Part shown: piece by piece, positions 14,373 through 23,310 of the stretch
Layout: each line of letters opens with the position of its first letter
How positions within the stretch are numbered: the first letter of the stretch is position 1
Source of the DNA: Bacillota bacterium
GTDB taxonomy: Bacteria; Bacillota; Clostridia; Lachnospirales; Lachnospiraceae
Direction: 5' to 3'
NCBI GenBank assembly: GCA_023458035.1
Contig: JAEXAX010000020.1
Span: forward strand, 1-30,519
Length of the DNA stretch: 30,519 nt
Notes under the pieces: model-generated
What the model saw: the letters and a program-made list of their open reading frames with translations, nothing else
What the model was told of the DNA's origin: nothing
The model's database searches: none
Position numbers and translations under genes: made by a program

Positions 14373-15353
14373 ATGGATGTACGAGTGATCGCAGAGCAGA
14401 TTTGCCGTGGTTTTAGAATAGCAAGAGAAGATGTTCAACTGATAGAAGAAATGATGATGTGTCCGATATCAGACCTTCAAATAGGGGCTGATTATATTCG
14501 GGCACATTTTTGTGGTGAAAGGGTGGAATTATGCTCGATCATCAACGGGCGCAGCGGCAGCTGCTCGGAGGACTGTCGTTTTTGCGCGCAGTCGGCGTAT
14601 CATCGAACCGGAGTTGAGTCATACACTTTTCTGTCCGTGGATGAAATCACAGAATCGGCTATCGCTCATGACCGGGCCGGAATCGATCGGTACTCAATCG
14701 TGACAGCCGGCTACGGTTTGGAGGGAGAGGATTTTGTTAATGCGCTCAAGGCTTATGAACGAATGAGAGAGGAAACCGGAATGGGGCTTTGCGCTTCGCA
14801 CGGGTTCCTAAGCAGTGAACAGTTTAAGGCCCTGCGTCTGGCCGGTGTGACAAGATATCACTGCAACATCGAAACTTCGGCAGAATTTTTCCCGCAGGTT
14901 TGCACGACGCATCTCTTTTCGGACAAGCTTGATAATATCAGACGGGCCAAGGAAGCCGGCTTAGACGTTTGCTCCGGCGGCATCATCGGCATGGGAGAAA
15001 GCCGGGCGGATCGCCTGTCCATGGCATTCACGCTGCAGGAACTGGGGATTCGTTCGATCCCTATCAATGTGCTGATCCCGATTCAGGGAACACCGTTTGC
15101 CGACCTGCCGCCTTTGCCGGAGGAGGAACTTTTGCGGACGGTCGCCATCTTTCGGTTTATCAATCCGGAGGCTCAGATCAGGTTGGCCGCCGGCCGGTCG
15201 GGTTTTTCCGACGGTGGTAGCCTGGCCTTTGCGGGCGGTGCCAGCGCCGCCATCAGCGGTGACATGCTGACCACGGTGGGAGCAACCATCCGACAGGATC
15301 GGGAACTGGTACACAAGCTCGGCCGCAAGGTGCGGGAATTGCCGATGAACTGA
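14373..15353 (+). CDS. bioB: Biotin synthase with an unusual auxiliary cysteine set
   Basis: 326 residues from ATG 14373 with AAGGA eight bases ahead. It inserts sulfur into dethiobiotin, the last step of biotin synthesis. The radical SAM cysteines are C64, C68 and C71 (CSEDCRFC). C140 and C200 (VCSGG) align with E. coli C128 and C188, and R270 (QIRLAAGR) with R260. The third cluster cysteine, E. coli C97, is replaced by S108 (RYSIVTAG). Two other cysteines stand near the active site: C164 in RYHCNIETS, where E. coli has His152, and C177 in QVCTTH. This ligand set suggests an auxiliary cluster unlike the classical [2Fe-2S] one. The family is sure; the cluster type is inference. No bioA, bioD or bioF lies nearby, so the cell may complete imported dethiobiotin or carry those genes elsewhere. 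Confidence 0.93.
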   Translation: MDVRVIAEQICRGFRIAREDVQLIEEMMMCPISDLQIGADYIRAHFCGERVELCSIINGRSGSCSEDCRFCAQSAYHRTGVESYTFLSVDEITESAIAHDRAGIDRYSIVTAGYGLEGEDFVNALKAYERMREETGMGLCASHGFLSSEQFKALRLAGVTRYHCNIETSAEFFPQVCTTHLFSDKLDNIRRAKEAGLDVCSGGIIGMGESRADRLSMAFTLQELGIRSIPINVLIPIQGTPFADLPPLPEEELLRTVAIFRFINPEAQIRLAAGRSGFSDGGSLAFAGGASAAISGDMLTTVGATIRQDRELVHKLGRKVRELPMN

Positions 15354-15433
15354 CCGCTATCGCGGTGATACAGAGGACGGAAAACGAACATTATCATAGA
15401 GCATTTAGTGAAAGTATAAAGAGGGGAAAAATC

Positions 15434-16327
15434 ATGTGGGTAGCAGATCGTTGGCAGGAATATCAAATCCTGGATGCATCGGATAAAGAAAAACTGGAGT
15501 GCTGGGGACCGTATCGGTTGATCCGTCCGGATCCGCAGATTATTTGGCAGACGAGGAAAGAGGATCCGGCCTGGAGAAAGCCGAATGCACATTATCATCG
15601 CAGTCACAGCGGTGGCGGTGACTGGGAGTTTTTTGACCTGCCGGACAGCTGGGAATTACACTATCCGCTGACCGGGCATCCTCTGACCTTTCAACTGAAG
15701 CCGTTTAAATTCAAGCATACCGGAGTGTTTCCGGAGCAGGCGGTCAATTGGGAATGGATGAATGCCAGAATCCGGGAGGCCGGGAGGCCGATCAAGGTCT
15801 TAAATCTGTTTGCCTATACCGGCGGAGCAACACTGGCCTGTGCGGCAGCCGGCGCTTCGGTCACGCATGTGGATGCTTCCAAGGGTATGGTCGGCTGGGC
15901 AAAGGAGAATGCGGCCGGCTCCGGTCTGGGAGATCGTCCGATTCGTTGGTTGGTAGATGACTGTCTAAAATTCGTTGAGCGGGAGATTCGCCGCGGAAAT
16001 ACCTATGATGCCATTGTGATGGATCCGCCGAGTTACGGTCGTGGTCCGAAGGGTGAGATCTGGAAGATTGAAGATATGGTTTTTTCATTGGTTTATCAAT
16101 GTACCAAGATCCTGTCGGAGCAACCGTTGTTCTTCCTGATTAACAGCTATACCACGGGGCTGGCGCCGGCCGTCCTGACCTATATGCTGGGGGTAACGAT
16201 GGGACAACGCTACGGTGGTCGGGTCGAGGCAGCCGAGATCGGTTTGCCGGTCACATCAACCGGGCTGGTTCTGCCCTGCGGGGCCAGCGGCCGCTGGGAA
16301 GCAGACGAAGCTCAGCATAAAAATTAA
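15434..16327 (+). CDS. Class I SAM-dependent methyltransferase (COG1092/RlmI-like core)
   Basis: 297 residues from ATG 15434 with GAGGGG before it. The Rossmann fold is clear: LNLFAYTGGATLA (123-135) for SAM binding, VDAS (146-149), DD at 175-176 and the catalytic MDPPSYG (196-202). The sequence resembles the C-terminal catalytic half of the RlmI/RlmK-type 23S rRNA methyltransferases. It lacks their N-terminal PUA domain and instead starts with a 100-residue region rich in Trp, Tyr and Pro (ADRWQEYQILD). The substrate is probably RNA but cannot be assigned. It follows bioB by 80 bases and may be read from the bioB promoter. Confidence 0.82.
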   Translation: MWVADRWQEYQILDASDKEKLECWGPYRLIRPDPQIIWQTRKEDPAWRKPNAHYHRSHSGGGDWEFFDLPDSWELHYPLTGHPLTFQLKPFKFKHTGVFPEQAVNWEWMNARIREAGRPIKVLNLFAYTGGATLACAAAGASVTHVDASKGMVGWAKENAAGSGLGDRPIRWLVDDCLKFVEREIRRGNTYDAIVMDPPSYGRGPKGEIWKIEDMVFSLVYQCTKILSEQPLFFLINSYTTGLAPAVLTYMLGVTMGQRYGGRVEAAEIGLPVTSTGLVLPCGASGRWEADEAQHKN

Positions 16328-16387
16328 ATATTCATTCAGGCCATAAGCAAACAAGGATATACAATTGATCGGATTGATGGTTGGCTT

Positions 16388-16403
16388 GCGGATCAAGATC
16401 CGC
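16388..16403. other. Small perfect hairpin in the purL leader
   Basis: GCGGATCAAGATCCGC folds into a 6-bp stem with a CAAG loop, 45 bases before the purL start. There is no T-run, so it is not a terminator. Nothing in 16328-16448 resembles a guanine riboswitch or a PurR box, and no strong promoter is seen there. Confidence 0.3.
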
Positions 16404-16448
16404 CCTACATAGATGGAAACTGCTCACGGTTCAAAAAAGGAGAAGAAA

Positions 16449-19400
16449 ATGAGTCAGGTAAAGCGCTTATTTGTGGAGAAGAAAGCAGACTATGCAGTCG
16501 CTGCCAAGGGATTGAAGAAGGAGATCGCGACGTATCTCGGCCTAAAAGAGGTGACATCGGTACGGATACTTTGCCGTTACGATATTGATGGGATCACCGA
16601 TGATATTTATCAGTCGGCTAAGATCACCGTTTTTAGTGAACCGCCGGTGGATGACTATTTTGAAGAGCAGTTTCCGCTGTCCGAAGAGGAAGGCTTTTTT
16701 ATCATCGAATATCTGCCGGGACAGTTTGACCAGCGAGCCGATTCGGCAATGCAGTGTATTAAGCTATTGGCCCCACAGACTGATGTGATCGTACGTTCGG
16801 CTCTTGTTTATGTGATCGGAGGCCGCCTGAAGCCGGAGCAGCTGTTACAGATTCGCGATTATGTTATGAATCCGGTGGATTCCATGGAGGATACCAAGGA
16901 GAAGCCGCAGAGCCTGCAGCTGATTCTGCCGGAGCCTGCGGCGGTAGCCGTTATGGAAGGGCTGATTGAAGCAGAGGAGGCGGATCTGCGGAAAACCTAT
17001 GACGGTCTGTCGCTGGCCATGACCTTTGCCGATTTTCAACACATTCAAAAGCATTTTCAGATAGAAAAGAGAAATCCGACCCTGACCGAGATCCGGGTAC
17101 TGGACACCTACTGGTCGGATCATTGCCGCCATACAACCTTCTTAACAGAACTAACTGAGGTGAGCATCGATGAGGGGCAGTACTCCGCGGGCATCCGGGA
17201 AGCCTGGGAGGCCTACCGGCGCGGACATCGGGAGATCTTTGGCGATCGACCGGATAAATACATCAGTCTGATGGATATCGCACTGATGGCGATGCGTCAG
17301 CTAAAAAAAGCCGGTAAGCTGGATGATCAGGAAGAAACAGAAGAGATCAATGCCTGCAGCATTATCGTACCGGTGGATGTGGACGGGAAGGAGGAAGAGT
17401 GGCTGATCAATTTTAAGAACGAAACTCATAACCATCCGACCGAGATCGAGCCTTTTGGCGGAGCAGCCACCTGCCTGGGGGGAGCCATTCGTGATCCGTT
17501 ATCAGGCCGAACCTATGTGTATCAGGCCATGCGCGTAACCGGTGCGGCGGATCCGACAGCGGCCTTGTCTAAAACCTTGCCGGGCAAGCTGCCGCAGAAG
17601 CGACTGGTGAAGACAGCCGCCGCCGGCTACAGCTCGTATGGGAATCAGATCGGCTTGGCAACCGGTTATGTGAAGGAAATTTATCACCCGGATTATATAG
17701 CCAAGCGAATGGAGATCGGAGCGGTCGTCGGAGCGGCTCCGCGTGCTCAAGTGCGTCGGGAAACAGCCGAACCGGGAGATGCGATTATTTTACTGGGGGG
17801 ACGTACCGGTCGTGACGGCTGCGGCGGTGCAACCGGTTCGTCGAAGGCTCATACCGCAGCCTCCATCGAGACCTGCGGAGCCGAAGTGCAAAAGGGAAAT
17901 GCCCCGACCGAACGTAAGCTGCAGCGTTTATTTAGACGGTCGGAAGTAACAAAGCTGATCAAAAAATGTAATGATTTCGGCGCCGGCGGTGTGTCGGTAG
18001 CCATCGGCGAGTTGGCTGACGGTCTGCGAATCGACCTGGATCGGGTGCCGAAGAAATATGCCGGCCTGGACGGCACCGAATTAGCTATCTCCGAATCACA
18101 GGAAAGAATGGCAGTGGTCATTGCCGCGCAGGATATAGAGGTCTTTCTGGCATTGGCAGCCGAGGAAAATCTTGAGGCAGTTCATGTGGCCGATGTGACC
18201 GGGCAGAAGCGTCTGGTGATGACCTGGCGGGGGGAAACGATTGTAGATTTAAGCCGAGCCTTTTTGAATACCAACGGAGCCCATCAGAGTGCTGCGGCCA
18301 GAATCACCCTGCCACAGGGCACATCCTACTTTGCAAATCGAAAGGTCGTAGCAGAAGGCCGCCGTACTCTGCATGAGCTGCCCGCTGTAATGGCAGAGCT
18401 GAATACCTGCTCGCAGCGCGGACTGGTGGAAATGTTCGACAGCTCGATCGGAGCCGGGACGGTGTTGATGCCATACGGCGGAAAATACCAGGCAACTGAG
18501 ATTCAGACCATGGTGGCCAAGGTACCGGTAGAGCATGGGAATACCGGGACGGTAACACTGATGAGCTATGGCTTCGAGCCGAAGTTATCTGCCTGGAGCC
18601 CGTTTCACGGAGCTATGTATGCGGTTCTGGAATCGGTTTCAAAGATCGTTTCAGCCGGCGGCAGTCATGAGAAAATCAGGTTTACCTTCCAGGAATATTT
18701 CAAGAGAATGACCACTGAGGCGATATCGTGGAGCCAGCCGTTGGCCGCCCTGCTCGGGGCATATCAGGCACAGATGGCTCTTAAGCTGCCGGCCATCGGC
18801 GGTAAAGACAGTATGTCCGGCACCTTTGACAGCATTCATGTGCCGCCGACATTGGTTTCCTTCGCAGTGGCAGTGGGAAGGCTGGAAGCGGTGATTTCGC
18901 CGGAGGCCAAACAGGCCGGTCATGTACTGGTTCATCTGCCGCTCGGACAAGCAGACGATGAAACGCCGGACTTTGCACAGGCTCAGGAGATATATCGTTT
19001 ATTCGCCAGGCTGCATCGGGAACAGAAGATTTATGCCGCCTATACGGTGGAGGATGCCGGACTGCTGCCGGCCATGGTAAAGATGGCCTTCGGTAATCGC
19101 CTTGGACTGAGATTAAACGAGCATCTCAGCATAACAGAGCTGTTGACCGGTCTGCCGGGTGATCTGGTGGTTGAGATGACGGCGGAAGCGGCAGCTGAGC
19201 TTTGGGCCAAGGCTGTGATTGTCGGAACACTGACGGGAGACGGTCAGGTTCGTTACGGCAGAAAAACCCTGCCGCTGACCGATTTGCAACATGCATGGGA
19301 GAAAACGCTGTCATCCGTTTTTGTGACCGAAGGAGCAGAAAAACCGGTCGAAGAGCCGGTACCGCTGTATACGGCGAATGATATCATCGTCTGCAAACAT

Positions 19401-20207
19401 CGGGTAGCAAAGCCGCAGGTGTTTATTCCGGTTTTCCCGGGTACAAATTGTGAATATGATCTGACGAAGGCCTTTGAACAGGCCGGTGCTTCGGTGGCAG
19501 TCAGAATTTTCAAAAATACCAAGCCGGGTGATATCGAAGACTCGCTTGAAGAGTTTATTAAGGTGATGGAAAACAGCCGGATCCTGATGTTCCCGGGAGG
19601 TTTCTCGGCCGGTGACGAGCCGGACGGTTCGGCCAAATTCTTTGCTACAGCCTTTCGCAATGAGCGTCTAAAGGACAGCGTGCATCGTATGCTGTATGAG
19701 CGTGACGGTTTGGCTCTCGGCATCTGTAACGGCTTCCAGGCCTTGATCAAGTTGGGATTGGTGCCTGAGGGACGAATCAGTGAGCAGAGGGCGGACAGTC
19801 CGACCCTGACCCATAATCTGGTCGGCCGTCATGTATCCCGGATGTCACATATCAAGGTGGTCAGTCAGTTATCGCCTTGGTTATCTTTGGCTGAACAGGG
19901 AGCGGTCTATGTCAATCCGGCTTCTCACGGCGAAGGACGCTTTGTGGCCTCCCCCGAATGGATGAAAAAACTGACGGCCGGAGGACAGATCGCCACGGTT
20001 TATACCGATGCCGACGGCCGGCATTCTGATGCGGAGGCCTGGAACATCAATGGCTCGGTCGGAGCGGTAGAAGGTATCACCAGTCCGGACGGCCGTGTTT
20101 ACGGTAAGATGGTTCATTCTGAGCGTATCGGCCACGGAGTGGCCATAAATATTACGGGGGAACAGGACCTGCATTTGTTTGAGGCCGGTGTGCGTTATTT
20201 TAGTTGA
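16449..20207 (+). CDS. purL: Phosphoribosylformylglycinamidine synthase, single-chain form
   Basis: 1252 residues from ATG 16449, preceded by AAAGGAG. It catalyses the fourth step of purine synthesis, FGAR plus glutamine and ATP to FGAM. The single chain carries the PurS-like N-terminal part (about 1-150), two FGAM synthase halves with DTYWSDHCRHTTF (219-231) and the ATP-site block NETHNHPTEIEPFGG (from 324), and a C-terminal class I glutamine amidotransferase with the nucleophile C1093 (LGICNGFQ) and H1160 and E1162 (SHGEGRF). This large form is usual in Proteobacteria and many Clostridia, whereas Bacillus uses separate PurS, PurQ and PurL. No other pur gene is adjacent. The purine theme is shared with the nucleoside block upstream, though no common regulation is visible. 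Confidence 0.96.
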   Translation: MSQVKRLFVEKKADYAVAAKGLKKEIATYLGLKEVTSVRILCRYDIDGITDDIYQSAKITVFSEPPVDDYFEEQFPLSEEEGFFIIEYLPGQFDQRADSAMQCIKLLAPQTDVIVRSALVYVIGGRLKPEQLLQIRDYVMNPVDSMEDTKEKPQSLQLILPEPAAVAVMEGLIEAEEADLRKTYDGLSLAMTFADFQHIQKHFQIEKRNPTLTEIRVLDTYWSDHCRHTTFLTELTEVSIDEGQYSAGIREAWEAYRRGHREIFGDRPDKYISLMDIALMAMRQLKKAGKLDDQEETEEINACSIIVPVDVDGKEEEWLINFKNETHNHPTEIEPFGGAATCLGGAIRDPLSGRTYVYQAMRVTGAADPTAALSKTLPGKLPQKRLVKTAAAGYSSYGNQIGLATGYVKEIYHPDYIAKRMEIGAVVGAAPRAQVRRETAEPGDAIILLGGRTGRDGCGGATGSSKAHTAASIETCGAEVQKGNAPTERKLQRLFRRSEVTKLIKKCNDFGAGGVSVAIGELADGLRIDLDRVPKKYAGLDGTELAISESQERMAVVIAAQDIEVFLALAAEENLEAVHVADVTGQKRLVMTWRGETIVDLSRAFLNTNGAHQSAAARITLPQGTSYFANRKVVAEGRRTLHELPAVMAELNTCSQRGLVEMFDSSIGAGTVLMPYGGKYQATEIQTMVAKVPVEHGNTGTVTLMSYGFEPKLSAWSPFHGAMYAVLESVSKIVSAGGSHEKIRFTFQEYFKRMTTEAISWSQPLAALLGAYQAQMALKLPAIGGKDSMSGTFDSIHVPPTLVSFAVAVGRLEAVISPEAKQAGHVLVHLPLGQADDETPDFAQAQEIYRLFARLHREQKIYAAYTVEDAGLLPAMVKMAFGNRLGLRLNEHLSITELLTGLPGDLVVEMTAEAAAELWAKAVIVGTLTGDGQVRYGRKTLPLTDLQHAWEKTLSSVFVTEGAEKPVEEPVPLYTANDIIVCKHRVAKPQVFIPVFPGTNCEYDLTKAFEQAGASVAVRIFKNTKPGDIEDSLEEFIKVMENSRILMFPGGFSAGDEPDGSAKFFATAFRNERLKDSVHRMLYERDGLALGICNGFQALIKLGLVPEGRISEQRADSPTLTHNLVGRHVSRMSHIKVVSQLSPWLSLAEQGAVYVNPASHGEGRFVASPEWMKKLTAGGQIATVYTDADGRHSDAEAWNINGSVGAVEGITSPDGRVYGKMVHSERIGHGVAINITGEQDLHLFEAGVRYFS

Positions 20208-20232
20208 TTTTCATGTCGGAGCCGAGTATACT
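20204..20232 (+). promoter_or_regulatory. rel promoter, overlapping the purL stop codon
   Basis: TTGATT (20204-20209) overlaps the purL stop, then a 17-base spacer and TATACT (20227-20232). It lies 36 bases before the rel start, which has a strong AAAGGAGG site (20252-20259). Confidence 0.55.
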
Positions 20233-20267
20233 AATAAGATAAAAAATGCAGAAAGGAGGCTAAGGCG

Positions 20268-22625
20268 ATGGATGATCAGAAGAATAAGGACATGATACCG
20301 GCCGCTGAGACTGCTGAGGCTGTCGGACGGGACGAGCGTAGCAAGTTGGCGACCATACAGGAAACGGATAATCCGATCCAGCGTATCCAGGATATGAATG
20401 AGCCGGATCGGGCGTATGAGAACCTGATCAAGACCATCTTAGAATATCATCCGTCGACCGATACCTCTATGATCGAAAAGGCTTACCGCCTGGCGAAGGG
20501 AGCACATGAAGGACAGTTTCGCAAGTCCGGTGAGCCCTATATCATTCATCCGTTGGCGGTGGCCTTGATTTTGGCTGATCTGGAGTTGGACAAGGAAACG
20601 GTGGTGGCCGGACTGCTGCATGATGTGGTGGAGGACACCATCATTACGACCGATGAGATCGCAGTTCAATTTGGCGAAGAGGTGGCCGTCTTGGTTGACG
20701 GTGTGACCAAACTCGGAAAGCTGCCGTATGCCAGAGACAAGCTGGAGATCCAGGCAGAAAATCTGCGGAAGATGTTCCTGGCCATGGCCAAGGATATCCG
20801 AGTCATTATGATCAAGCTGGCCGATCGGCTGCATAACATGCGGACCTTGGAGCATATGACCCCTGAGAAACAGATCGAAAAGGCGCGAGAGACGATGGAT
20901 ATCTATGCTCCGTTGGCATCCCGTCTCGGTATCAGCAAGATTAAGGTCGAGTTGGATGATTTAGCTCTGAAATACATTGAACCGGCACAGTATCAGAAAC
21001 TGTCGGAGGAGCTGTCGCTGAAGAAAAGCTCGCGTGACCGTTTTATTGAAGGGATCGTTGAAGACGTAAAGCAGAATCTGGAAAAGTTTCATATTACAGG
21101 TACGGTCTACGGGCGGGTGAAACATCTGTTCAGTATTTATAAGAAAATGCTGAAGCAGCATAAAACCCTGGATGAGATATATGACCTGTTTGCCGTTCGC
21201 GTGATTGTTGATACGAATCTGGAGTGCTATGAGACCTTGGGAGCTTTGCATGCCCAATATACCAGTATACCGGGGCGCTTTAAGGATTATATCTCGGTAC
21301 CGAAGCCGAATAAATACCAGTCGCTGCATACTACCCTGATCGCCAAGAACGGTCAGCAGTTTGAGGTTCAGATTAGGACTATGGAAATGCACCGGACAGC
21401 CGAGTTCGGTATCGCTGCCCACTGGAAATATAAGGAGAGCGGCGGCAGTGAGGCGACCAAGGCTGATCGGGAAGAAGAAAAGATCAGCTGGCTGCGGGAG
21501 ATCCTGGAATGGCAGAAAGAAATGGATAATCAGGAATTTCTGTCACTGTTGAAAAGTGATTTGAATCTCTTTAATGAAAGTGTGTACTGCTTTACCCCAA
21601 ATGGCGAGGTCCGTACTCTGCCGGCCGGTTCGACACCGATCGACTTTGCCTACAGCATTCATTCGGCAGTCGGAAACCGGATGGTCGGCGCAAAGGTTAA
21701 CCGCAAGCTGGTGACCATTGATTATCAGCTGCAGACCGGTGATACCATCGAGATCCTGACATCGCAAAATTCTCGCGGACCGAGTCTTGATTGGTTGAAA
21801 ATCTGTAAGAGCACACAGGCGAAAAACAAAATCAGCCAATGGTTTAAGAGTCAACGTAAGGATGATCACATCGCCAAGGGCAAGGAGTTGCTGGCATCGT
21901 ATTGCAAGAGCAAGGGTTATGTGGCAGCCGATCTGATGAAGCCGAAATACATGGAAGCGGTGATGCGCAAATACGGCTTCCGTGATTGGGACAGCATCCT
22001 GGCCGGTGTCGGTCATGGCGGTTTGCGTGAGGGTCAGGTCATCAACAAGATGATGGATCTGTATAAAAAGGAGCATGCCACAGCCGTGACGGATGCGGAG
22101 GTGCTGGCCAAGCTGAATGAAAATCAGGAAGAAAGCTGGGCCCGCAATCTGACAAAGGATGGTAATCGTAAGACAAAGTCTGACATCCTGTTCCGTGGTC
22201 ACGGCGATATGGCCTATCGTTTGTCCGGCTGCTGTAATCCGGTACGCGGCGATGAGATCGTCGGCTATATCACGAAAGGCCGCGGTATTACGGTTCATCG
22301 GACCGATTGTGTCAACATGATGCACCTGACGGACAGTGAGCGGGAGAGGTTGATCGAAGCGGAATGGTCGGCTCAGTCGGCCGGCACCAATGTGGCTGAG
22401 ATAAAAATTTATTGTAACAACCGAACCGGCCTGGTGGTCGATATTTCAAAGGAGTTTTCCGAGCGGAATATTGATATCATGGCGCTGTCAACCCTGTCGA
22501 ACAAACGCGGCATGGCAACGATCACTGTGAAATTCCGTGTTAACGGAAAGGACGAGCTGAGGAGTATTATTTCTAAAATCAGACAGATTGAAAGCGTAAT
22601 TGATATTGAGAGAACTGCCGGCTGA
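20268..22625 (+). CDS. rel: Bifunctional (p)ppGpp synthetase/hydrolase
   Basis: 785 residues, with ATG 20268 after AAAGGAGG. It makes and degrades the alarmone (p)ppGpp. The hydrolase domain keeps its metal site (RKSGEPYIIHP with H94, and LLHDVVEDT with H118 and D119), so hydrolysis should work. The synthetase domain has RFKD (337-340), the form found in bifunctional Rel rather than EXDD of E. coli RelA, then VPKPNKYQSLHTT (344-356). The TGS domain begins near YCFTPNGEVRTL (about 445-510), and an ACT domain closes the protein (about 710-785). The N-terminal 50 residues form a charged extension ahead of the hydrolase domain. A terminator overlaps its stop codon. Confidence 0.96.
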   Translation: MDDQKNKDMIPAAETAEAVGRDERSKLATIQETDNPIQRIQDMNEPDRAYENLIKTILEYHPSTDTSMIEKAYRLAKGAHEGQFRKSGEPYIIHPLAVALILADLELDKETVVAGLLHDVVEDTIITTDEIAVQFGEEVAVLVDGVTKLGKLPYARDKLEIQAENLRKMFLAMAKDIRVIMIKLADRLHNMRTLEHMTPEKQIEKARETMDIYAPLASRLGISKIKVELDDLALKYIEPAQYQKLSEELSLKKSSRDRFIEGIVEDVKQNLEKFHITGTVYGRVKHLFSIYKKMLKQHKTLDEIYDLFAVRVIVDTNLECYETLGALHAQYTSIPGRFKDYISVPKPNKYQSLHTTLIAKNGQQFEVQIRTMEMHRTAEFGIAAHWKYKESGGSEATKADREEEKISWLREILEWQKEMDNQEFLSLLKSDLNLFNESVYCFTPNGEVRTLPAGSTPIDFAYSIHSAVGNRMVGAKVNRKLVTIDYQLQTGDTIEILTSQNSRGPSLDWLKICKSTQAKNKISQWFKSQRKDDHIAKGKELLASYCKSKGYVAADLMKPKYMEAVMRKYGFRDWDSILAGVGHGGLREGQVINKMMDLYKKEHATAVTDAEVLAKLNENQEESWARNLTKDGNRKTKSDILFRGHGDMAYRLSGCCNPVRGDEIVGYITKGRGITVHRTDCVNMMHLTDSERERLIEAEWSAQSAGTNVAEIKIYCNNRTGLVVDISKEFSERNIDIMALSTLSNKRGMATITVKFRVNGKDELRSIISKIRQIESVIDIERTAG

Positions 22626-22656
22626 TGATTTCGCAAGAAATATGAGCCGGTTTTCT
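22618..22656 (+). terminator. Intrinsic terminator overlapping the rel stop codon
   Basis: CCGGCT with a following AT and ATTTC pairs with GAAAT, AT and AGCCGG around a GCAA tetraloop, with one mismatch and one bulge. TTTTCTCTT follows. The stem begins inside the last codons of rel, 33 bases before the next start codon, so ribosomes finishing rel could disturb its folding. Confidence 0.72.
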
Positions 22657-22683
22657 CTTATTCTATAGAAGAGGAGAAAACAT

Positions 22684-23310
22684 ATGAAGGTACTCACTTT
22701 GCCGCTGGGCATCATGCAGACCAATTGTCATATATGCATTAATGAAGCGGAGCGGCAGGCTGTTATCATTGATCCGGGTGATGAGGGTAGTCGGGTGGCG
22801 GACACATTGAATCAGGAAGGCGTTGTACCGGTGGCCATCCTGCTGACCCATGGACATTTTGATCACATCCGGGCGGTTGAGGGATTGCGCCGGCGCTATC
22901 AGATCCCGGTAGTGGCCGGGCGCTCGGAAGAAGAGATTCTGACGAATATTGAATTGAATCTGTCCGCTAAAGTGCCGCCGGCGGTGACGGTGACGGCTGA
23001 TCGCCTTTGTGTCGGTTCCGAGGTGCTGGACTATGCCGGCCTGCACTTTACCGTCATGGAAACACCGGGACATACCATCGGCGGTGTTTGCTACTATCTG
23101 TCGGAGCATGCAGCCGTTTTCAGCGGAGACGTGCTGTTTTATGAGTCGATCGGCAACACTGCTTTTCCGACCGGAAATCACAGACAGCTGCTGCAATCCA
23201 TTCGTGAGAAGCTATTGACATTGCCGGAAGAAACCGTTTGCTACTGCGGTCATGGTCAGTCGACCGATATCAAGCATGAAAAATATTTTAATCCGTGGGT
23301 GAGCCTATGA
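22684..23310 (+). CDS. MBL-fold metallo-hydrolase, glyoxalase II-like
   Basis: 208 residues, ATG 22684 after GAAGAGGAG. The zinc site is complete: THGHFDH (55-61), H130 in ETPGHTIGG, D149 in FSGDVLF and H190 in CYCGHG. The size fits small bacterial glyoxalase II-like thioesterases lacking the C-terminal substrate domain. The natural substrate is unknown; a hydroxyacylglutathione role is doubtful in an anaerobe likely to lack glutathione. It lies between rel and hemZ as in many Clostridia and overlaps hemZ by four bases (ATGA), so the two are translated together. Confidence 0.88.
   Translation: MKVLTLPLGIMQTNCHICINEAERQAVIIDPGDEGSRVADTLNQEGVVPVAILLTHGHFDHIRAVEGLRRRYQIPVVAGRSEEEILTNIELNLSAKVPPAVTVTADRLCVGSEVLDYAGLHFTVMETPGHTIGGVCYYLSEHAAVFSGDVLFYESIGNTAFPTGNHRQLLQSIREKLLTLPEETVCYCGHGQSTDIKHEKYFNPWVSL

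Noticed and set aside
16328..16448. Purine riboswitch or PurR box before purL
   Set aside because: Only a short hairpin is present; no three-way junction core or PurR-type site was seen.
21543..22325. Open frame of 260 codons on the minus strand across rel
   Set aside because: It lies entirely inside rel, has no ribosome site or promoter, and its composition follows from the codon use of the sense gene.
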